This document shows, piece after piece, positions 13,820 through 23,245 of a stretch of DNA of 64,000 nucleotides (its first letter is position 1; each line of letters starts with the position of its first letter). The notes under the pieces were generated by a model. That model was given only the letters and a program-made list of their open reading frames with translations, had not been told where the DNA came from and made no database searches. The translations under genes and the position numbers were made by a program. Source of the stretch: Sipunculus nudus (Eukaryota > Annelida > Sipuncula > Golfingiida > Sipunculidae); assembly GCA_026874595.1 (NCBI GenBank), contig CM049310.1, positions 39,189,558 through 39,253,557 on the forward strand, read 5' to 3'.

Positions 13820-13999
13820 CACTTTTTCGCGTGCACGAAGGACACCCAGTTTGCCAAAGCGGACATGAAAAGGAGAACTCTGAAACGAGCCATCGGGCAT
13901 TGCCACGACAACCACATCAAGAGCACCAGTCAAAGTGGCCGAGTTGATCTCATTGTAGAATCCTTTCACATTGGAAAAGAGCTTTCCCACGTAATTCAT
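13820..13999 (-). CDS. LPIN: Lipin, first coding exon (60 residues, N-LIP domain start)
   Basis: Lipins are Mg-dependent phosphatidate phosphatases that make diacylglycerol at the ER membrane and act as transcriptional co-regulators in the nucleus. The exon encodes residues 1-60, starting [19 protein letters not shown], and carries the hallmark SPFHVRFGK motif at about 42-50, followed by [10 protein letters not shown], as in animal lipins. The start ATG (13999-13997) is preceded by gccacc, a strong Kozak context. The exon ends in phase 0 after a GTG codon at 13820 and is followed by GTGAGT. The catalytic DxDxT domain belongs to later exons outside the window. Invertebrates usually have one lipin gene, so I use the family symbol without a paralogue number. 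The ORF on the opposite strand over the same bases is a shadow. Confidence 0.93.
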
Positions 14000-14042
14000 G
14001 GTGGCTGTTTGCGGAATTTCACTGCCACATCATGTAATGAAT
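14000..14042 (-). other. LPIN: Lipin 5' UTR part of the coding exon, with 3' splice site
   Basis: Forty-three leader bases precede the lipin ATG. Just upstream on the minus strand is a good acceptor: the pyrimidine-rich stretch 'ttctccatctctttacag' ends at 14043. The coding exon is therefore spliced to at least one upstream non-coding exon. The leader contains a short upstream ATG pair followed by an in-frame stop, a possible weak uORF. Confidence 0.8.
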
Positions 14043-16490
14043 CTGTAAAGAGATGGAGAAAGGTTAATAATGTAAATTACATCCAAATCAAAATTGATAA
14101 AGCACCTGGACAGATCCAGAGCGAGTGTGTAGTCCTACAAAACAGATACATATTTTGTCACAATGTCAGTGTCACACACATTACCCAATTTACCCCATAC
14201 TTTCAGTATTGTAAATTAACTGAGCCACACAGTTTCATGAGATTCCAGCAGTTTGTGGTCTAATCAATCAAATGCATTATAAAATAGATAAAAATATCTT
14301 ATGTAGTAACTGTCATATAAAGGTTACATGAAGATACTTGTAAAAATCTTAGAGGCCACAACATATTGCAATGTACCAGTTATGCTGTTAGAGTAAAAAG
14401 TGTTGTTTCAGGTGACCAGTGTCAATACTTCTACAAACATCAATAATAAAAAAAATATTAAATGATGATTACCTTCCCTAAGCTTAACACTCAACAAGAC
14501 ATCACACAAGCAACTGTTAGCAACATTATCAAGTAGCTGAATTAAAATCCTCATCCCCCAGGCCACAATATATATCTGATCTTCCTGTTAATTGGGAAAT
14601 ATCACAGGATTCACTTTTAGTCATATTAGATGACACTGGGTACACACAAAACCAAGAATATATCATCTGTATTTATAACACCACAACCCAGTTATATAAG
14701 CAATAAGTAGACTAGTTGTTAACATATGAAACTTTCCCAGAAACAGGACCCGTCTGCCATGTACTGATACTGATCACTACAAATGTTTGGGTAAATACCG
14801 TAACAATGTTAGAGACTACACCAGTGTAACTAACAGTGTGATAAAGTAAATACCCAGAGAGACAGACCTTTAGCATACTTATATAAGACCCAAGCCTCTC
14901 CCCATACCACACAGTGGCAGAAAATCTCTATAAGAGGATCACCAAAATATTATAAACAACATAGGCAGATGAGAAATCCAGCAAAATGAAAGCTTTAATG
15001 ATTACTGTATAGGTGTACAGGAGTTGACAATAAACCTACTCACACCAATAAAATGACCAGGTCTTTGTCCTGCGGTATCCTGTGGACAGATCACTAATGA
15101 TCATGCCTGGACAAAAGTGCTGACCTTGTGACCTGAACCTTAACATCAGATACCTGGCTCCCTTTGTTACACCTGTCACCAGTGCCCAGTATCCTAATCA
15201 GCTATCACTTCCTTGCCAGAACTGTTTACATTATAACAATTGGCTCAGGTATCAATTTAATATCATTCCTCTTACTTCTTTTGTTTACTATGCAATAAAA
15301 TTACAACAACCAGATTTGATTATTGTCCATTTGTATTTATTATAGTTCCCTCACATTTTTTTTGTTTCTGCTCCTACTAGTGATTGGCTAATGATCGATT
15401 ATAATCAATGATTGATCAGGCTGATGCAAATAATCCAAGGATCAATCTTACAGTGCCATAATCAATTGCAATATTTTGCATGTAATTTAAGTCTTAGACT
15501 TTGTGATTAGAAAATACTTGTGTGCTCTTACATACATTATGCAAGCAATTTAGAGAAATGTATCCGTTTACGAAAATCCATTAATTCCTAAGTTACTACA
15601 CAGACATGTAGGCTATAGAATTATATAACATTATTAACCTGCATGTAGGCCTACATATCAGTTGAGATGAAGTACTGCTCTGCATATGGGTATGAAAGTA
15701 TATACTTTAAAAAAAAAAACAATTATTTCGGGTTATCAGTCAGTAGAGGTCAAGAAATTTTTGCTGATGATCAATCATGAAATTACAATTGATTCCCAAC
15801 ACTAGCTCCTACCAATGGTTTCACTTAATTGCACAAAAATTCACAAAATTAATTCTGAACTGTAGTATCATGTTTTAAACCATCATGTGAACAGTTACAA
15901 AGGAGTTACTGGCATGATACTGCCCGATTAGTTCCGTTTTAGATCCTGGCAAAGAACAGATTTTCACAAATGTGGCTTAGGACTCAGCAGTCCAGTACCA
16001 AAACCAATAATCTCATCAGGCACAACATACAACATTACTCACAGGTGTTAACCTACAGCTTTAAAATCTTTGCATATATATGTTTGCACACTCACTTAAT
16101 AAGGGAAAAACCTACAAAGAAGAGAATACCTCCCCCCTCCCCCTGTATACTCAATGCAAAACTTCTTTTCTGACAAATTGTGTATGTCTATGTAAATAGC
16201 TAGTAATCTTTTCTATATAGTTAAAAAATGTTATATTATCCATCTAACAAAACTGTCAATTGTTTTCATCCCCTTTGACTTCAGGCTGTAATGTTTATGC
16301 ATGTGGCATTTCCCATGTCTTCTGGATTTCCCATGTAAAAAGTTTCTCCAATCTATAGTCCGTCCCAGTACCCGTGTTCATATGTTTTTCCGGAATAATT
16401 TTTTATACAAGTAAAGCAGTGTAAACCTTTCTTGTCCAAAGGTTGCAGGAGCTATTCCGCTGACTACCTGCGTAAAAAGTAATACCTTAC
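14043..16490 (-). other. LPIN: Candidate lipin leader intron
   Basis: Bounded by the acceptor at 14043 and a strong donor GTAAGG at 16490-16485. No coding sequence is recognised inside. It contains an AGGTCA direct repeat at 15121-15134, listed separately. Pairing of this donor with this acceptor is inferred. Confidence 0.5.
15121..15134 (-). promoter_or_regulatory. DR2 nuclear-receptor site (two perfect AGGTCA half-sites)
   Basis: On the minus strand the site reads AGGTCA, two spacer bases, AGGTCA. Both half-sites are perfect. DR2 is the arrangement bound by Rev-erb-type and some RXR-type receptors. It lies in the candidate leader intron of lipin, a lipid-metabolism gene. Binding is inferred from sequence only. 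Confidence 0.45.
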
Positions 16491-16595
16491 CTTGCCTTGA
16501 TTTTATATGAGATCCAATATATGACAAAACAAGCTACAGCGTTTACGACTTATTCCTTGCCCGAGAACTGATAATAAACAAGCCAGTCAAACTAA
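16491..16595 (-). other. LPIN: Candidate non-coding first exon (lipin promoter A)
   Basis: The minus-strand sequence GGCAAG|GTAAGG gives a near-consensus donor with the exon ending at 16491. The transcription start cannot be read; I place it just downstream of the CRE cluster, near 16590. No long open frame starts here, so this would be 5' UTR spliced to the lipin exon at 14042. Confidence 0.4.
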
Positions 16596-16654
16596 TGACG
16601 TCAGTCAATTGATGGTAACGTGCGACCGATCACTGTGACGTCTTTGTGACGTCA
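16596..16654. promoter_or_regulatory. CRE cluster (two full TGACGTCA sites and one half-site)
   Basis: Perfect TGACGTCA palindromes lie at 16596-16603 and 16647-16654, the second inside the 10-base palindrome GTGACGTCAC. A TGACGT half-site lies at 16636-16641. Such sites bind CREB/ATF family factors and typically sit within about 200 bases of a start site. Being palindromic they could serve transcription in either direction. They lie immediately upstream of the candidate lipin first exon. Confidence 0.6.
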
Positions 16655-16689
16655 CTGTTGTCTAACAAACACCAAACGCAGCCATAGAC

Positions 16690-16767
16690 ATGGAAAGTGT
16701 AACATGGAGGAATGTACTGTCTAGCAGTGCCGGGAAGACGCCATTCACGGTATTTCAGCTAAAATAA
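16690..16767 (+). CDS. Candidate small ORF (25 codons) divergent from lipin
   Basis: An ATG preceded by 'catagac' opens a 25-codon frame (MESVTWRNVLSSSAGKTPF...) ending TAA at 16767, just on the other side of the CRE cluster from the lipin leader exon. It could be a leader peptide or the start of a divergent gene whose exon uses a donor such as 'gtaaat' near 16785. I do not recognise the peptide, and chance is a fair explanation. Confidence 0.15.
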   Translation: MESVTWRNVLSSSAGKTPFTVFQLK

Positions 16768-17904
16768 CGCAAAAGAGTTGCAAAGTAAATACTTTTTCAT
16801 GATATATAACAACTTTACACAAAATCGGCGGAATATCTGTATATCTGCTTCAGGCCAAAGGGCATTTTTAAAGAATATTTTAAAAATAATTATCGCGAAA
16901 AAACATGCGGACACGGGTACTGGGACGGACTATACAAGCTACAAATCAGGGGACCCACCATATTTGTCAGATATGATTGAGGCATTTATCTAAATTATCA
17001 GCCGAATTATCTCCATGTCAAGCTGCCGCACAAGTGAAGCAGTTACAGATTATAACTGTTGGAAGAATGATACAGCGATTAAGGCTTACTGTACACATAA
17101 AATTGGTGCCCAGGAGTGATACTATAGGGTACGCATGATAGGTCACATGCAGAATCATAAGTGCAACGTACACCCCCCCCCACCCTGAGTTCACACTACG
17201 GGGAATAAAACATGTAACATGCCTGATATGTAAAGAATTCCATTTTTGGAAATGACTGCATTGTTTTCACATGCAAAATATCAATACCAGCAAAAATATC
17301 TCAATGAAAAAAAAACATTATCTTTACCTGAAGTCTTAAGACTTTAATAAAATGTAAAGTAAATACAGATGTACATATTTTTATAGGTTAACCTGTCAAT
17401 ATTTGACAGATTGGATGAACTCCACTTAACCGTACCACATTTACCGTTGGGCCTGTTAAACTGTCATGTTAACAACTCAACATGAAGCGTCACTAATATT
17501 GGAAATATATAATCATGAACAACAAAGTGACTTGTACTTTGCATTCATCAGCAATGGAAGGTCAAGGCCGTTGAGAAATCGTGTTTTGATTCCGTGACAG
17601 TGCAGAGCCACTTTAATTGTTCGCTGACAGTTCGGAGCTATTCAAGCAAAACTGAACGAAATTATTGAGATTTCTTATGTGGTGTTCATGGGTCCCAAGT
17701 ATTAAAGGCGATAAGATATCAAGACTTTCATGAAAAGCATGAGTATTAGCGTCTATGACTGCGATCACGTCATGCCGGCTGCAACAGTCGTCGTAAAAGG
17801 AAAATCCACAACATCAAAACCGTAGTGAATTCTGCGGTTATGGTGGTAAATTCTGATCCACTTATACCTGAAATTTAAATTAATTAATACCAGAAATAAC
17901 TCAC

Positions 17905-17955
17905 CTTAAATTTAGCGCACACTTGATTGCCAAACGTGTGTGACGAAGCAAAACT
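17905..17955 (-). other. Candidate TATA-driven non-coding first exon (promoter B)
   Basis: A consensus donor TTTAAG|GTGAGT on the minus strand ends an exon at 17905. A TATA box lies 25-30 bases upstream of the expected start at about 17955. The short exon has no credible coding frame. It lies on the same strand as lipin and upstream of it, so an alternative lipin leader is the simplest reading, but a separate transcript is possible. Confidence 0.35.
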
Positions 17956-17977
17956 TGGGCACCTTTCCTGTGCACAC

Positions 17978-17986
17978 TTATAAAGC
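17978..17986 (-). promoter_or_regulatory. TATA box CTTTATAAG
   Basis: Minus-strand CTTTATAAG, correctly spaced from the short exon ending in the strong donor at 17905, and about 25 bases downstream of a nuclear-receptor half-site cluster. Confidence 0.45.
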
Positions 17987-18010
17987 TCCCTGCCTTGTAC
18001 TATTATGACT

Positions 18011-18036
18011 TGACCTCACTGACCCACGGTTGACCC
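18011..18036 (-). promoter_or_regulatory. Triple nuclear-receptor half-site cluster (DR5 then DR3)
   Basis: Read on the minus strand: GGGTCA (18036-18031), five bases, GGGTCA (18025-18020), three bases, AGGTCA (18016-18011). All three are in the same orientation, giving overlapping DR5 and DR3 arrangements, the geometries used by RXR heterodimers. They lie some 55-80 bases upstream of the predicted start of the TATA-driven exon. Confidence 0.45.
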
Positions 18037-18195
18037 AGTTTTCTCTCGTGTGGTGATAGTATGGACTAAAACATCGACGTCGGATGTCAGTTGCCAAGTT
18101 TAATGATGCTTTCTGTTATTCGTCAAGCTATATATGAGAGGAACCAGCAAACACAAGATTCACGAAGTTTGCGAGTGCGTGTTTTTTTCTTTAAA

Positions 18196-18263
18196 TGTAT
18201 ATGTATGTATGTATGTATGTATGTGTGTATGTATGTATGTATGTATGTATGTATGTATGTATG

Positions 18264-18353
<90 letters not shown>
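18196..18353. repeat. Compound microsatellite (ATGT)n-(AT)n-(GT)n
   Basis: Three adjoining arrays: ATGT to about 18266, AT to about 18324 and GT to 18353. All ORFs over it are low-complexity shadows. Confidence 0.98.
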
Positions 18354-18356
<3 letters not shown>

Positions 18357-18778
18357 CCACGGATATCCGCATGCGTGTAACTAAAGGGAAAAGAAAAATC
18401 ACAAGGGCTAGGGATTCCCATGAATTTATTATCTATATAAGATATACATCAAATGATTAATTTTTATTGTTTTCAGCTTTCCAGGAGTGTGCATTTTCAT
18501 GTTAAAAAAACCCACCGAATTTATAATATGCTAACAGCTGCTTCTTATGGGCTGTTTTTTTTTTATATTAGTTTTTATAATTTATATTAGGAAATAAACG
18601 TAAGGCAATTAATATAAGGGATCGTATGCATTATTCTTAAACAATGTGAATAGACTGTCATTCATTACGTATACTATATTTCACATGTTAAAATCAAGTT
18701 TAAATTAATGATTTATGCAATATTCATGAAAATATTCAGATTGTATAGAAAATATCATTGATCTTTCAAATGATTTAC

Positions 18779-18892
18779 CTTGAACCGTATAATGCTGTCG
18801 CTGAAATTAACAGGTTCAACACGATGTTTCAAATTATGCAAGACGATTTCTGTTTCAGCCCTTTCGCTATCATTCCATTTGAATTCCCACAT
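18779..18892 (-). CDS. Candidate first coding exon of an unidentified gene (38 codons)
   Basis: On the minus strand an ATG at 18892 opens a frame beginning MWEFKWNDSERAETEIVLHN and running 38 codons to a good donor, TTCAAG|GTAAAT, in phase 0 at 18779. The frame also stays open upstream of this ATG, although an upstream start would use a non-ATG codon. The composition is protein-like (charged and amphipathic, not low-complexity) and a CCAAT/GC/E-box region lies just upstream. I do not recognise the family. It could be the first exon of a separate gene whose next exon lies between here and lipin. It could also be an alternative lipin leader: joined to the exon at 14042 the frame would stop within eight codons, before the lipin ATG. 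Confidence 0.35.
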
Positions 18893-18929
18893 CCAACCTC
18901 CAGATTTTAGTTTGTTCCTGAAATGTTCC

Positions 18930-19000
18930 GTTATCCAATCACAACGCAGGATGCTTAATGTAATCAACCACGCCCCCCTTAGCAACCCCTCCCACGTGAC
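18930..19000 (-). promoter_or_regulatory. Promoter-like cluster: CCAAT, GC box, E-box
   Basis: Contains CCAAT at 18935-18939, CCACGCCCC near 18968-18976 and CACGTG at 18993-18998. The last is in the minus-strand context GTCACGTGGG, close to a CLEAR/TFE-type E-box. The segment is more GC-rich than its surroundings and lies 40-110 bases upstream of the orphan exon at 18779-18892. A divergent start on the plus strand (possible donor 'ctccg|gtaaatg' near 19148) cannot be excluded. Confidence 0.4.
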
Positions 19001-20774
19001 ATCTCCCGCGTTCGGCAACGCGAATCAGCTGATCACGCCACGGGTCTCATGCATACCGTATTGTTATTATACATCGTACGGTGGACTTGTGCAACATAAA
19101 TATATATTATACGCTCTGTGTGGTTCAGTGCGCGTGCCGCACCTCCGGTAAATGTAAACATCACGCCACCTCGACCTCGTGATGTTTCGATGAATGATCT
19201 TTTGTTTATTATGGGTAATTTCCTGATATTGTGGATGATTAAGAAAATAGGTGCTTGAGCGCATCAGCTCTCTTAAATTTTTATGATTGATCGAGCATTT
19301 ATTGCGCCTGTTAAATATTGCGTCTTATAAGCTTTCTCGGGCTTTTCTCGTGTAATGCTCTGACCCATGACGTGTCGCTTTTTTTTCACCTGGCATAACA
19401 AGTATTCAGATCCGCATTTAAACGGTCTGTTATTAGAAATAACGATAATGGCATCTATATATAGTTATTATAAATAAAATCACTTGTAAATTATTCTGAC
19501 TAATCGAATATAAAATACTGACTGCGCTTGGTTATACAGCTGATTAAAACAGAAGCTTGAATGTACAGTAGAACACCGTTAAAATGCTGTATTTCAGTTA
19601 GGCCTACGTACACGTTTCGACAGCATTTTAATTAATGAGTAATTGATATAATGTGTTTTGCGGACCATTTGGGGCCGTTTTGCTTATATTTACCCCACCC
19701 CAACAACAGAAGAACTCTGTTGCTTTGTTAAAATATTTGATTAACGAACAGGTGTGTGCTCCAACAGAAATATAAATAGTTGTGTATGTATACATGTATA
19801 CTATATATGTATACATGTATATACGTATACTATATTTTACCGAGACCAAGAGTTAAATGCATTTTTCACATACACACCTGAATATAAAATTTTGTATAAT
19901 TTATTTTTTAAATGCTTCAACTGGACCATTCCTTCAGGACGTATTCATTTTTAAATCAGCGCCACTTGAGTATACTTCAGGAACTCTCTGCATGTAGATT
20001 TTTTTTTATGTGCAGTCACGCGGTGATCGGCTCACTTTGCGTTGAGTCTATTTATAGCACTCTCTCATCGCTTGGTTGCCTGTCATGTATATTTATATGG
20101 CATCATATATGGTTATTTCACACATCTTTAACATCGCCCACCAAGTTCAAAGACCAACCCATTTCAACTCTTAGCCCACCTGACCTAGTGTTTGTCAAAA
20201 TGTGCTTGTATTAATCATATGTGTTGCTCTGTGTGTAGTAAGCATTTAATGCATGGATGAAGTAAAATCTTGTGGAGATATTTGTGTTGAGACAAGCAGG
20301 AGTTTAGTTTCCCCTTTTTTATACCTGGGTTACGATACGGATACAGGTTGACATTTTTTTCTGCCTGAAACCCACAGGCCACTTCTCTGGTGCTGACATC
20401 TCGTGGGTTCATTTTGTACTTCCTGACAACCAACATTGATGCGTCTTAATTTCTACTTTTTTAAATTCTAGCTTTGTTTAAGGGGATATTGAATATAAAA
20501 ATTGTTGCTTTGATTAAATATGAATTTATTTAGAGAATTATGTAATTGATACATCGACCTTTTATATGATGCATTTAGATGAATTCATAGAGTTAATCAG
20601 GTTTTACATATCATTGGTAACTTGTTATTATTTGTAGTCTTGTTTTCCTCAATGTAGAAAGTTTCTGTCTTTGAAATTTTTTTTGTAATTCAGATTTTAA
20701 AACTTATATAGCAATGGAAAAATTGGAAGATGCGTATATTTGGTATTAAGCAGAATGGCAATTAACCTTTACAT
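19001..20774. other. Non-coding, no gene recognised
   Basis: No supported exon. Contains palindromic GTATACAT-type repeats near 19788-19835 and short frames without recognisable content. Confidence 0.5.
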
Positions 20775-21013
20775 TGTTACAGATGTCTCTTTTATTGTAT
20801 GCAGCAGTCTTTCATGTGTATGTGCAGGGCTAGCATTGTCCGTTGCCATGGGCGACACGCGAGTAATGCGAACACTGGCATGTAGAAACACAGCGTACTT
20901 TGTTCTAGTTTGTTCTTTGGGCGTGTGTATTATGGGTTCTTTAGATTGTTCGGGAAATGGAAAGTTCTCGTCTTGAGGTGAAAAGTTATAAATAAGGGGC
21001 TGTGTTTAGAGCC

Positions 21014-21091
<78 letters not shown>

Positions 21092-21632
21092 TTCCAGCGG
21101 ACACAGAAGAGTGTGTGTCAGTTTGTGGACCTTTTTCGATAATTGCAGCAGTTATAGATCTTCTTCGAAATTTGTGACGGATTTTATAGTCTTCAGTTTG
21201 CCTTTGGGATCACTACCCGAACTTCACTTTTGGATTACAACAAATTGATTTTGTGATTGAACTGGACTTTTATTCTCTGAGAAGATTTATGTGAACTGTT
21301 CATCTGGATTTTATGCTTTAAAGGACTTGTTGTCGCTGTGACAGTGGTGGTAGCCAGGTATTGTACCCTTTATTTATTATACTGTGAAATTGTATTGATT
21401 TGCTGTTGTACTGTTGTTATACTGTGTAATTGTATTGATTTAGTGTATTGTAATGTTAGGGTTGTTTTAAGAATAAATTATAATTATTTGTTAACAAAAA
21501 AAAACTGACTTCTATATAAATTCCCCTAGACATTTCAGGATAGTGTTAAAGAATCTGATTTTTTTCTCCATAACAAAATTGATGCTCGTCACGACTACGT
21601 TATTTGTTGATATTATAGGTTCCGTATCAACA
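20775..21632 (+). mobile_element. LTR copy of the TGTTAC...ACA family
   Basis: About 858 bases that align along their length with the reverse complement of 60667-61469. Shared landmarks in order are TGTTACAG at the start, 'ggggctgtgttt' then 'agagcc', 'ttccagcggac', 'tgtcagttt', the segment 'ggttgttttaagaataaatta' (which carries AATAAA) and 'cccctagacatttca' near the end. The end here, 'ccgtatcaaca', is decayed. A (GA)n tract at about 21016-21087 is absent from the other copy. TG...CA ends, a TATA-like 'ttataaataagg' near 20985 and the poly(A) signal fit a solo or isolated LTR. No target duplication is clear. Confidence 0.7.
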
Positions 21633-21639
21633 TGTTATT

Positions 21640-23245
21640 TGCATATATCTCCCAAGTCCAAACAATGACCCCAATTTTTACACAGTGTATTGATCAACTC
21701 TATGAGCTATATATTTTGGTATTCACTGGAAGGCGAAGTTATTATAGCCGGGGATTTTAATTGTGAAATTAGTGGTTCGAAATGCTCCGGAAAATGAACT
21801 CATAAAAATCCATTATTGCAAAAATTATTAACAGAACTTGATATTATATCATTATGTGTTCAGACAATCTGTAAAAGACCTACATTTTCCTTTGATCCTT
21901 ACCAAAATGGCGAAAAAATAGGTCCAATTGGATATAACTGGGAAAAGTTTAAATGCCAGGTGTCGGCTGTTTCACTTTTTAAAAATGTGATTACAAATAA
22001 ACTGAACTCCTTTACAGTTAATGAAGAAAATGTGATTGATTCTGATGTCATAAGCGTTTATTTTAGATCTATTGTAAGTATTTTACACGAAGCCTCTTAA
22101 AAAATTCGCCCCTCATCGCAAATATATAAATCCTACATTAGACCGAATTGGGACGAAAGCTTGCGTTCACTCCATATAAAAAGGTGTTAAAGGCGAGAGA
22201 ACTATAGACAGGGGAGAACAGACCGAGGGGATGAGAATCTGATTCGTATGTCGCTTATAAAAACGCCAATCGAGAGTTCAGGAGACAGATGAGAGAATAT
22301 CACTTGCGCAGACAGCGGGAATTTTTCGAAGAAATAGATAAATGTGCTGAGGTCGATTTTAATCAATTTGGTCTAAATTTCGCCGTCGTCGCTCGATGTC
22401 ACAATTTAGCTACTAATTTTAAACGGTAAAGTGACTAATGATCTCAAAACGAAAGCTGAAAAATCGGCTAAACATTTTTCGAGGTGTACTCCTATGCATG
22501 CATACATCTGACAGAATCACATTCTGCACATAGCAACTTGGAGCAGGTTTTCATCATTATATACATATCCTAGGTGTTAAATTTATGGGGCAATTCCTGA
22601 CAGGGAAAATATTGGGCACCTGCCGTCTGCTGGTGTGACCTTGCCCTGGCTCGGATAATTATAAGGAGGATTTCAAAAGAGTAATTGATGACAGGATGAG
22701 CGGTTACTCCCGTGAATCACATGACGTTACTGGTAATATACTTGATATTCTTCCTCTGTGGAAAAAGTTGAAAAGGCTATAAGAAGCTGAAAAGCGGTGA
22801 AACTTGCGGTTTAGATTATATTTCCAACGAAAATTTTAAATATGGGAGGAAAGCTTTAGATGAGCATATAACAATTTAATTTAATTTAATTTAATTTAAT
22901 TTAATTCTCGATGTTGGAAAGGTACCTATACAGAGATGAAAACTCTTATAAATACTTATAAATACAAAGGAAAAGTCATTCGAACACTGATAATTATAGA
23001 GGGATTACATTGTTACCCAGTGTATATAAGATGTTAGAGAAGGTTATATTAGCAAGGCTAGAAAATTATCTTAAACTTTGAATATATCTTTTCCTGATGA
23101 AATGCAAAGGGACCGGTGCAGTGAATGCGTCATTTTATTTGTCTGAATGTATAAATCACAACCTAGAAAGACAATCTAAAGTGATTGTTTACTATTTGAA
23201 TAGTTCTAAAGCATTTGATTTTGTTTGGCATAAGGGTTTGTTTTG
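21640..23245 (+). pseudogene. Decayed non-LTR retrotransposon (LINE) with endonuclease and RT fragments
   Basis: Scattered frames give two LINE domains in the correct order. Near 21725-21850 is an apurinic-type endonuclease segment with VIIAGDFNCEI, where GDFN is the diagnostic motif. Near 22990-23075 is the reverse-transcriptase entry segment NYRGITLLPSVYKMLEKV, followed near 23185-23235 by a segment ending SKAFDFVWHKGLF. The last matches the Asp-containing RT motif A region with the first Asp replaced in a decayed context. Stops and frameshifts separate all parts, and the YADD motif and 3' end are missing. The family is probably CR1/jockey-like. It cannot be active. Confidence 0.75.
22874..22906. 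repeat. (TTTAA)n pentanucleotide repeat
   Basis: Six to seven tandem copies of TTTAA, inside the decayed LINE. Confidence 0.9.

Larger units (their letters stand above)
16355..16933. repeat. Inverted repeat flanking the lipin first-exon/CRE region
   Basis: Positions 16355-16377 and 16911-16933 are perfect reverse complements over 23 bases (core ACACGGGTACTGGGACGG). The match continues imperfectly inward to about 16402 and 16882. The 533 bases between the arms include the proposed non-coding first exon and all three CRE motifs. It may be the remains of a foldback or MITE-like element that now carries the promoter. Confidence 0.7.

Noticed and set aside
13865-14263. Plus-strand frame of 132 codons
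   Set aside because: It is the antisense of the lipin exon and its flank; the minus strand has the conserved protein, Kozak start and both splice sites.
18091-18460. Frames with Tyr-Ile, Cys-Val and Thr-His repeats
   Set aside because: Translations of the ATGT/AT/GT microsatellite.
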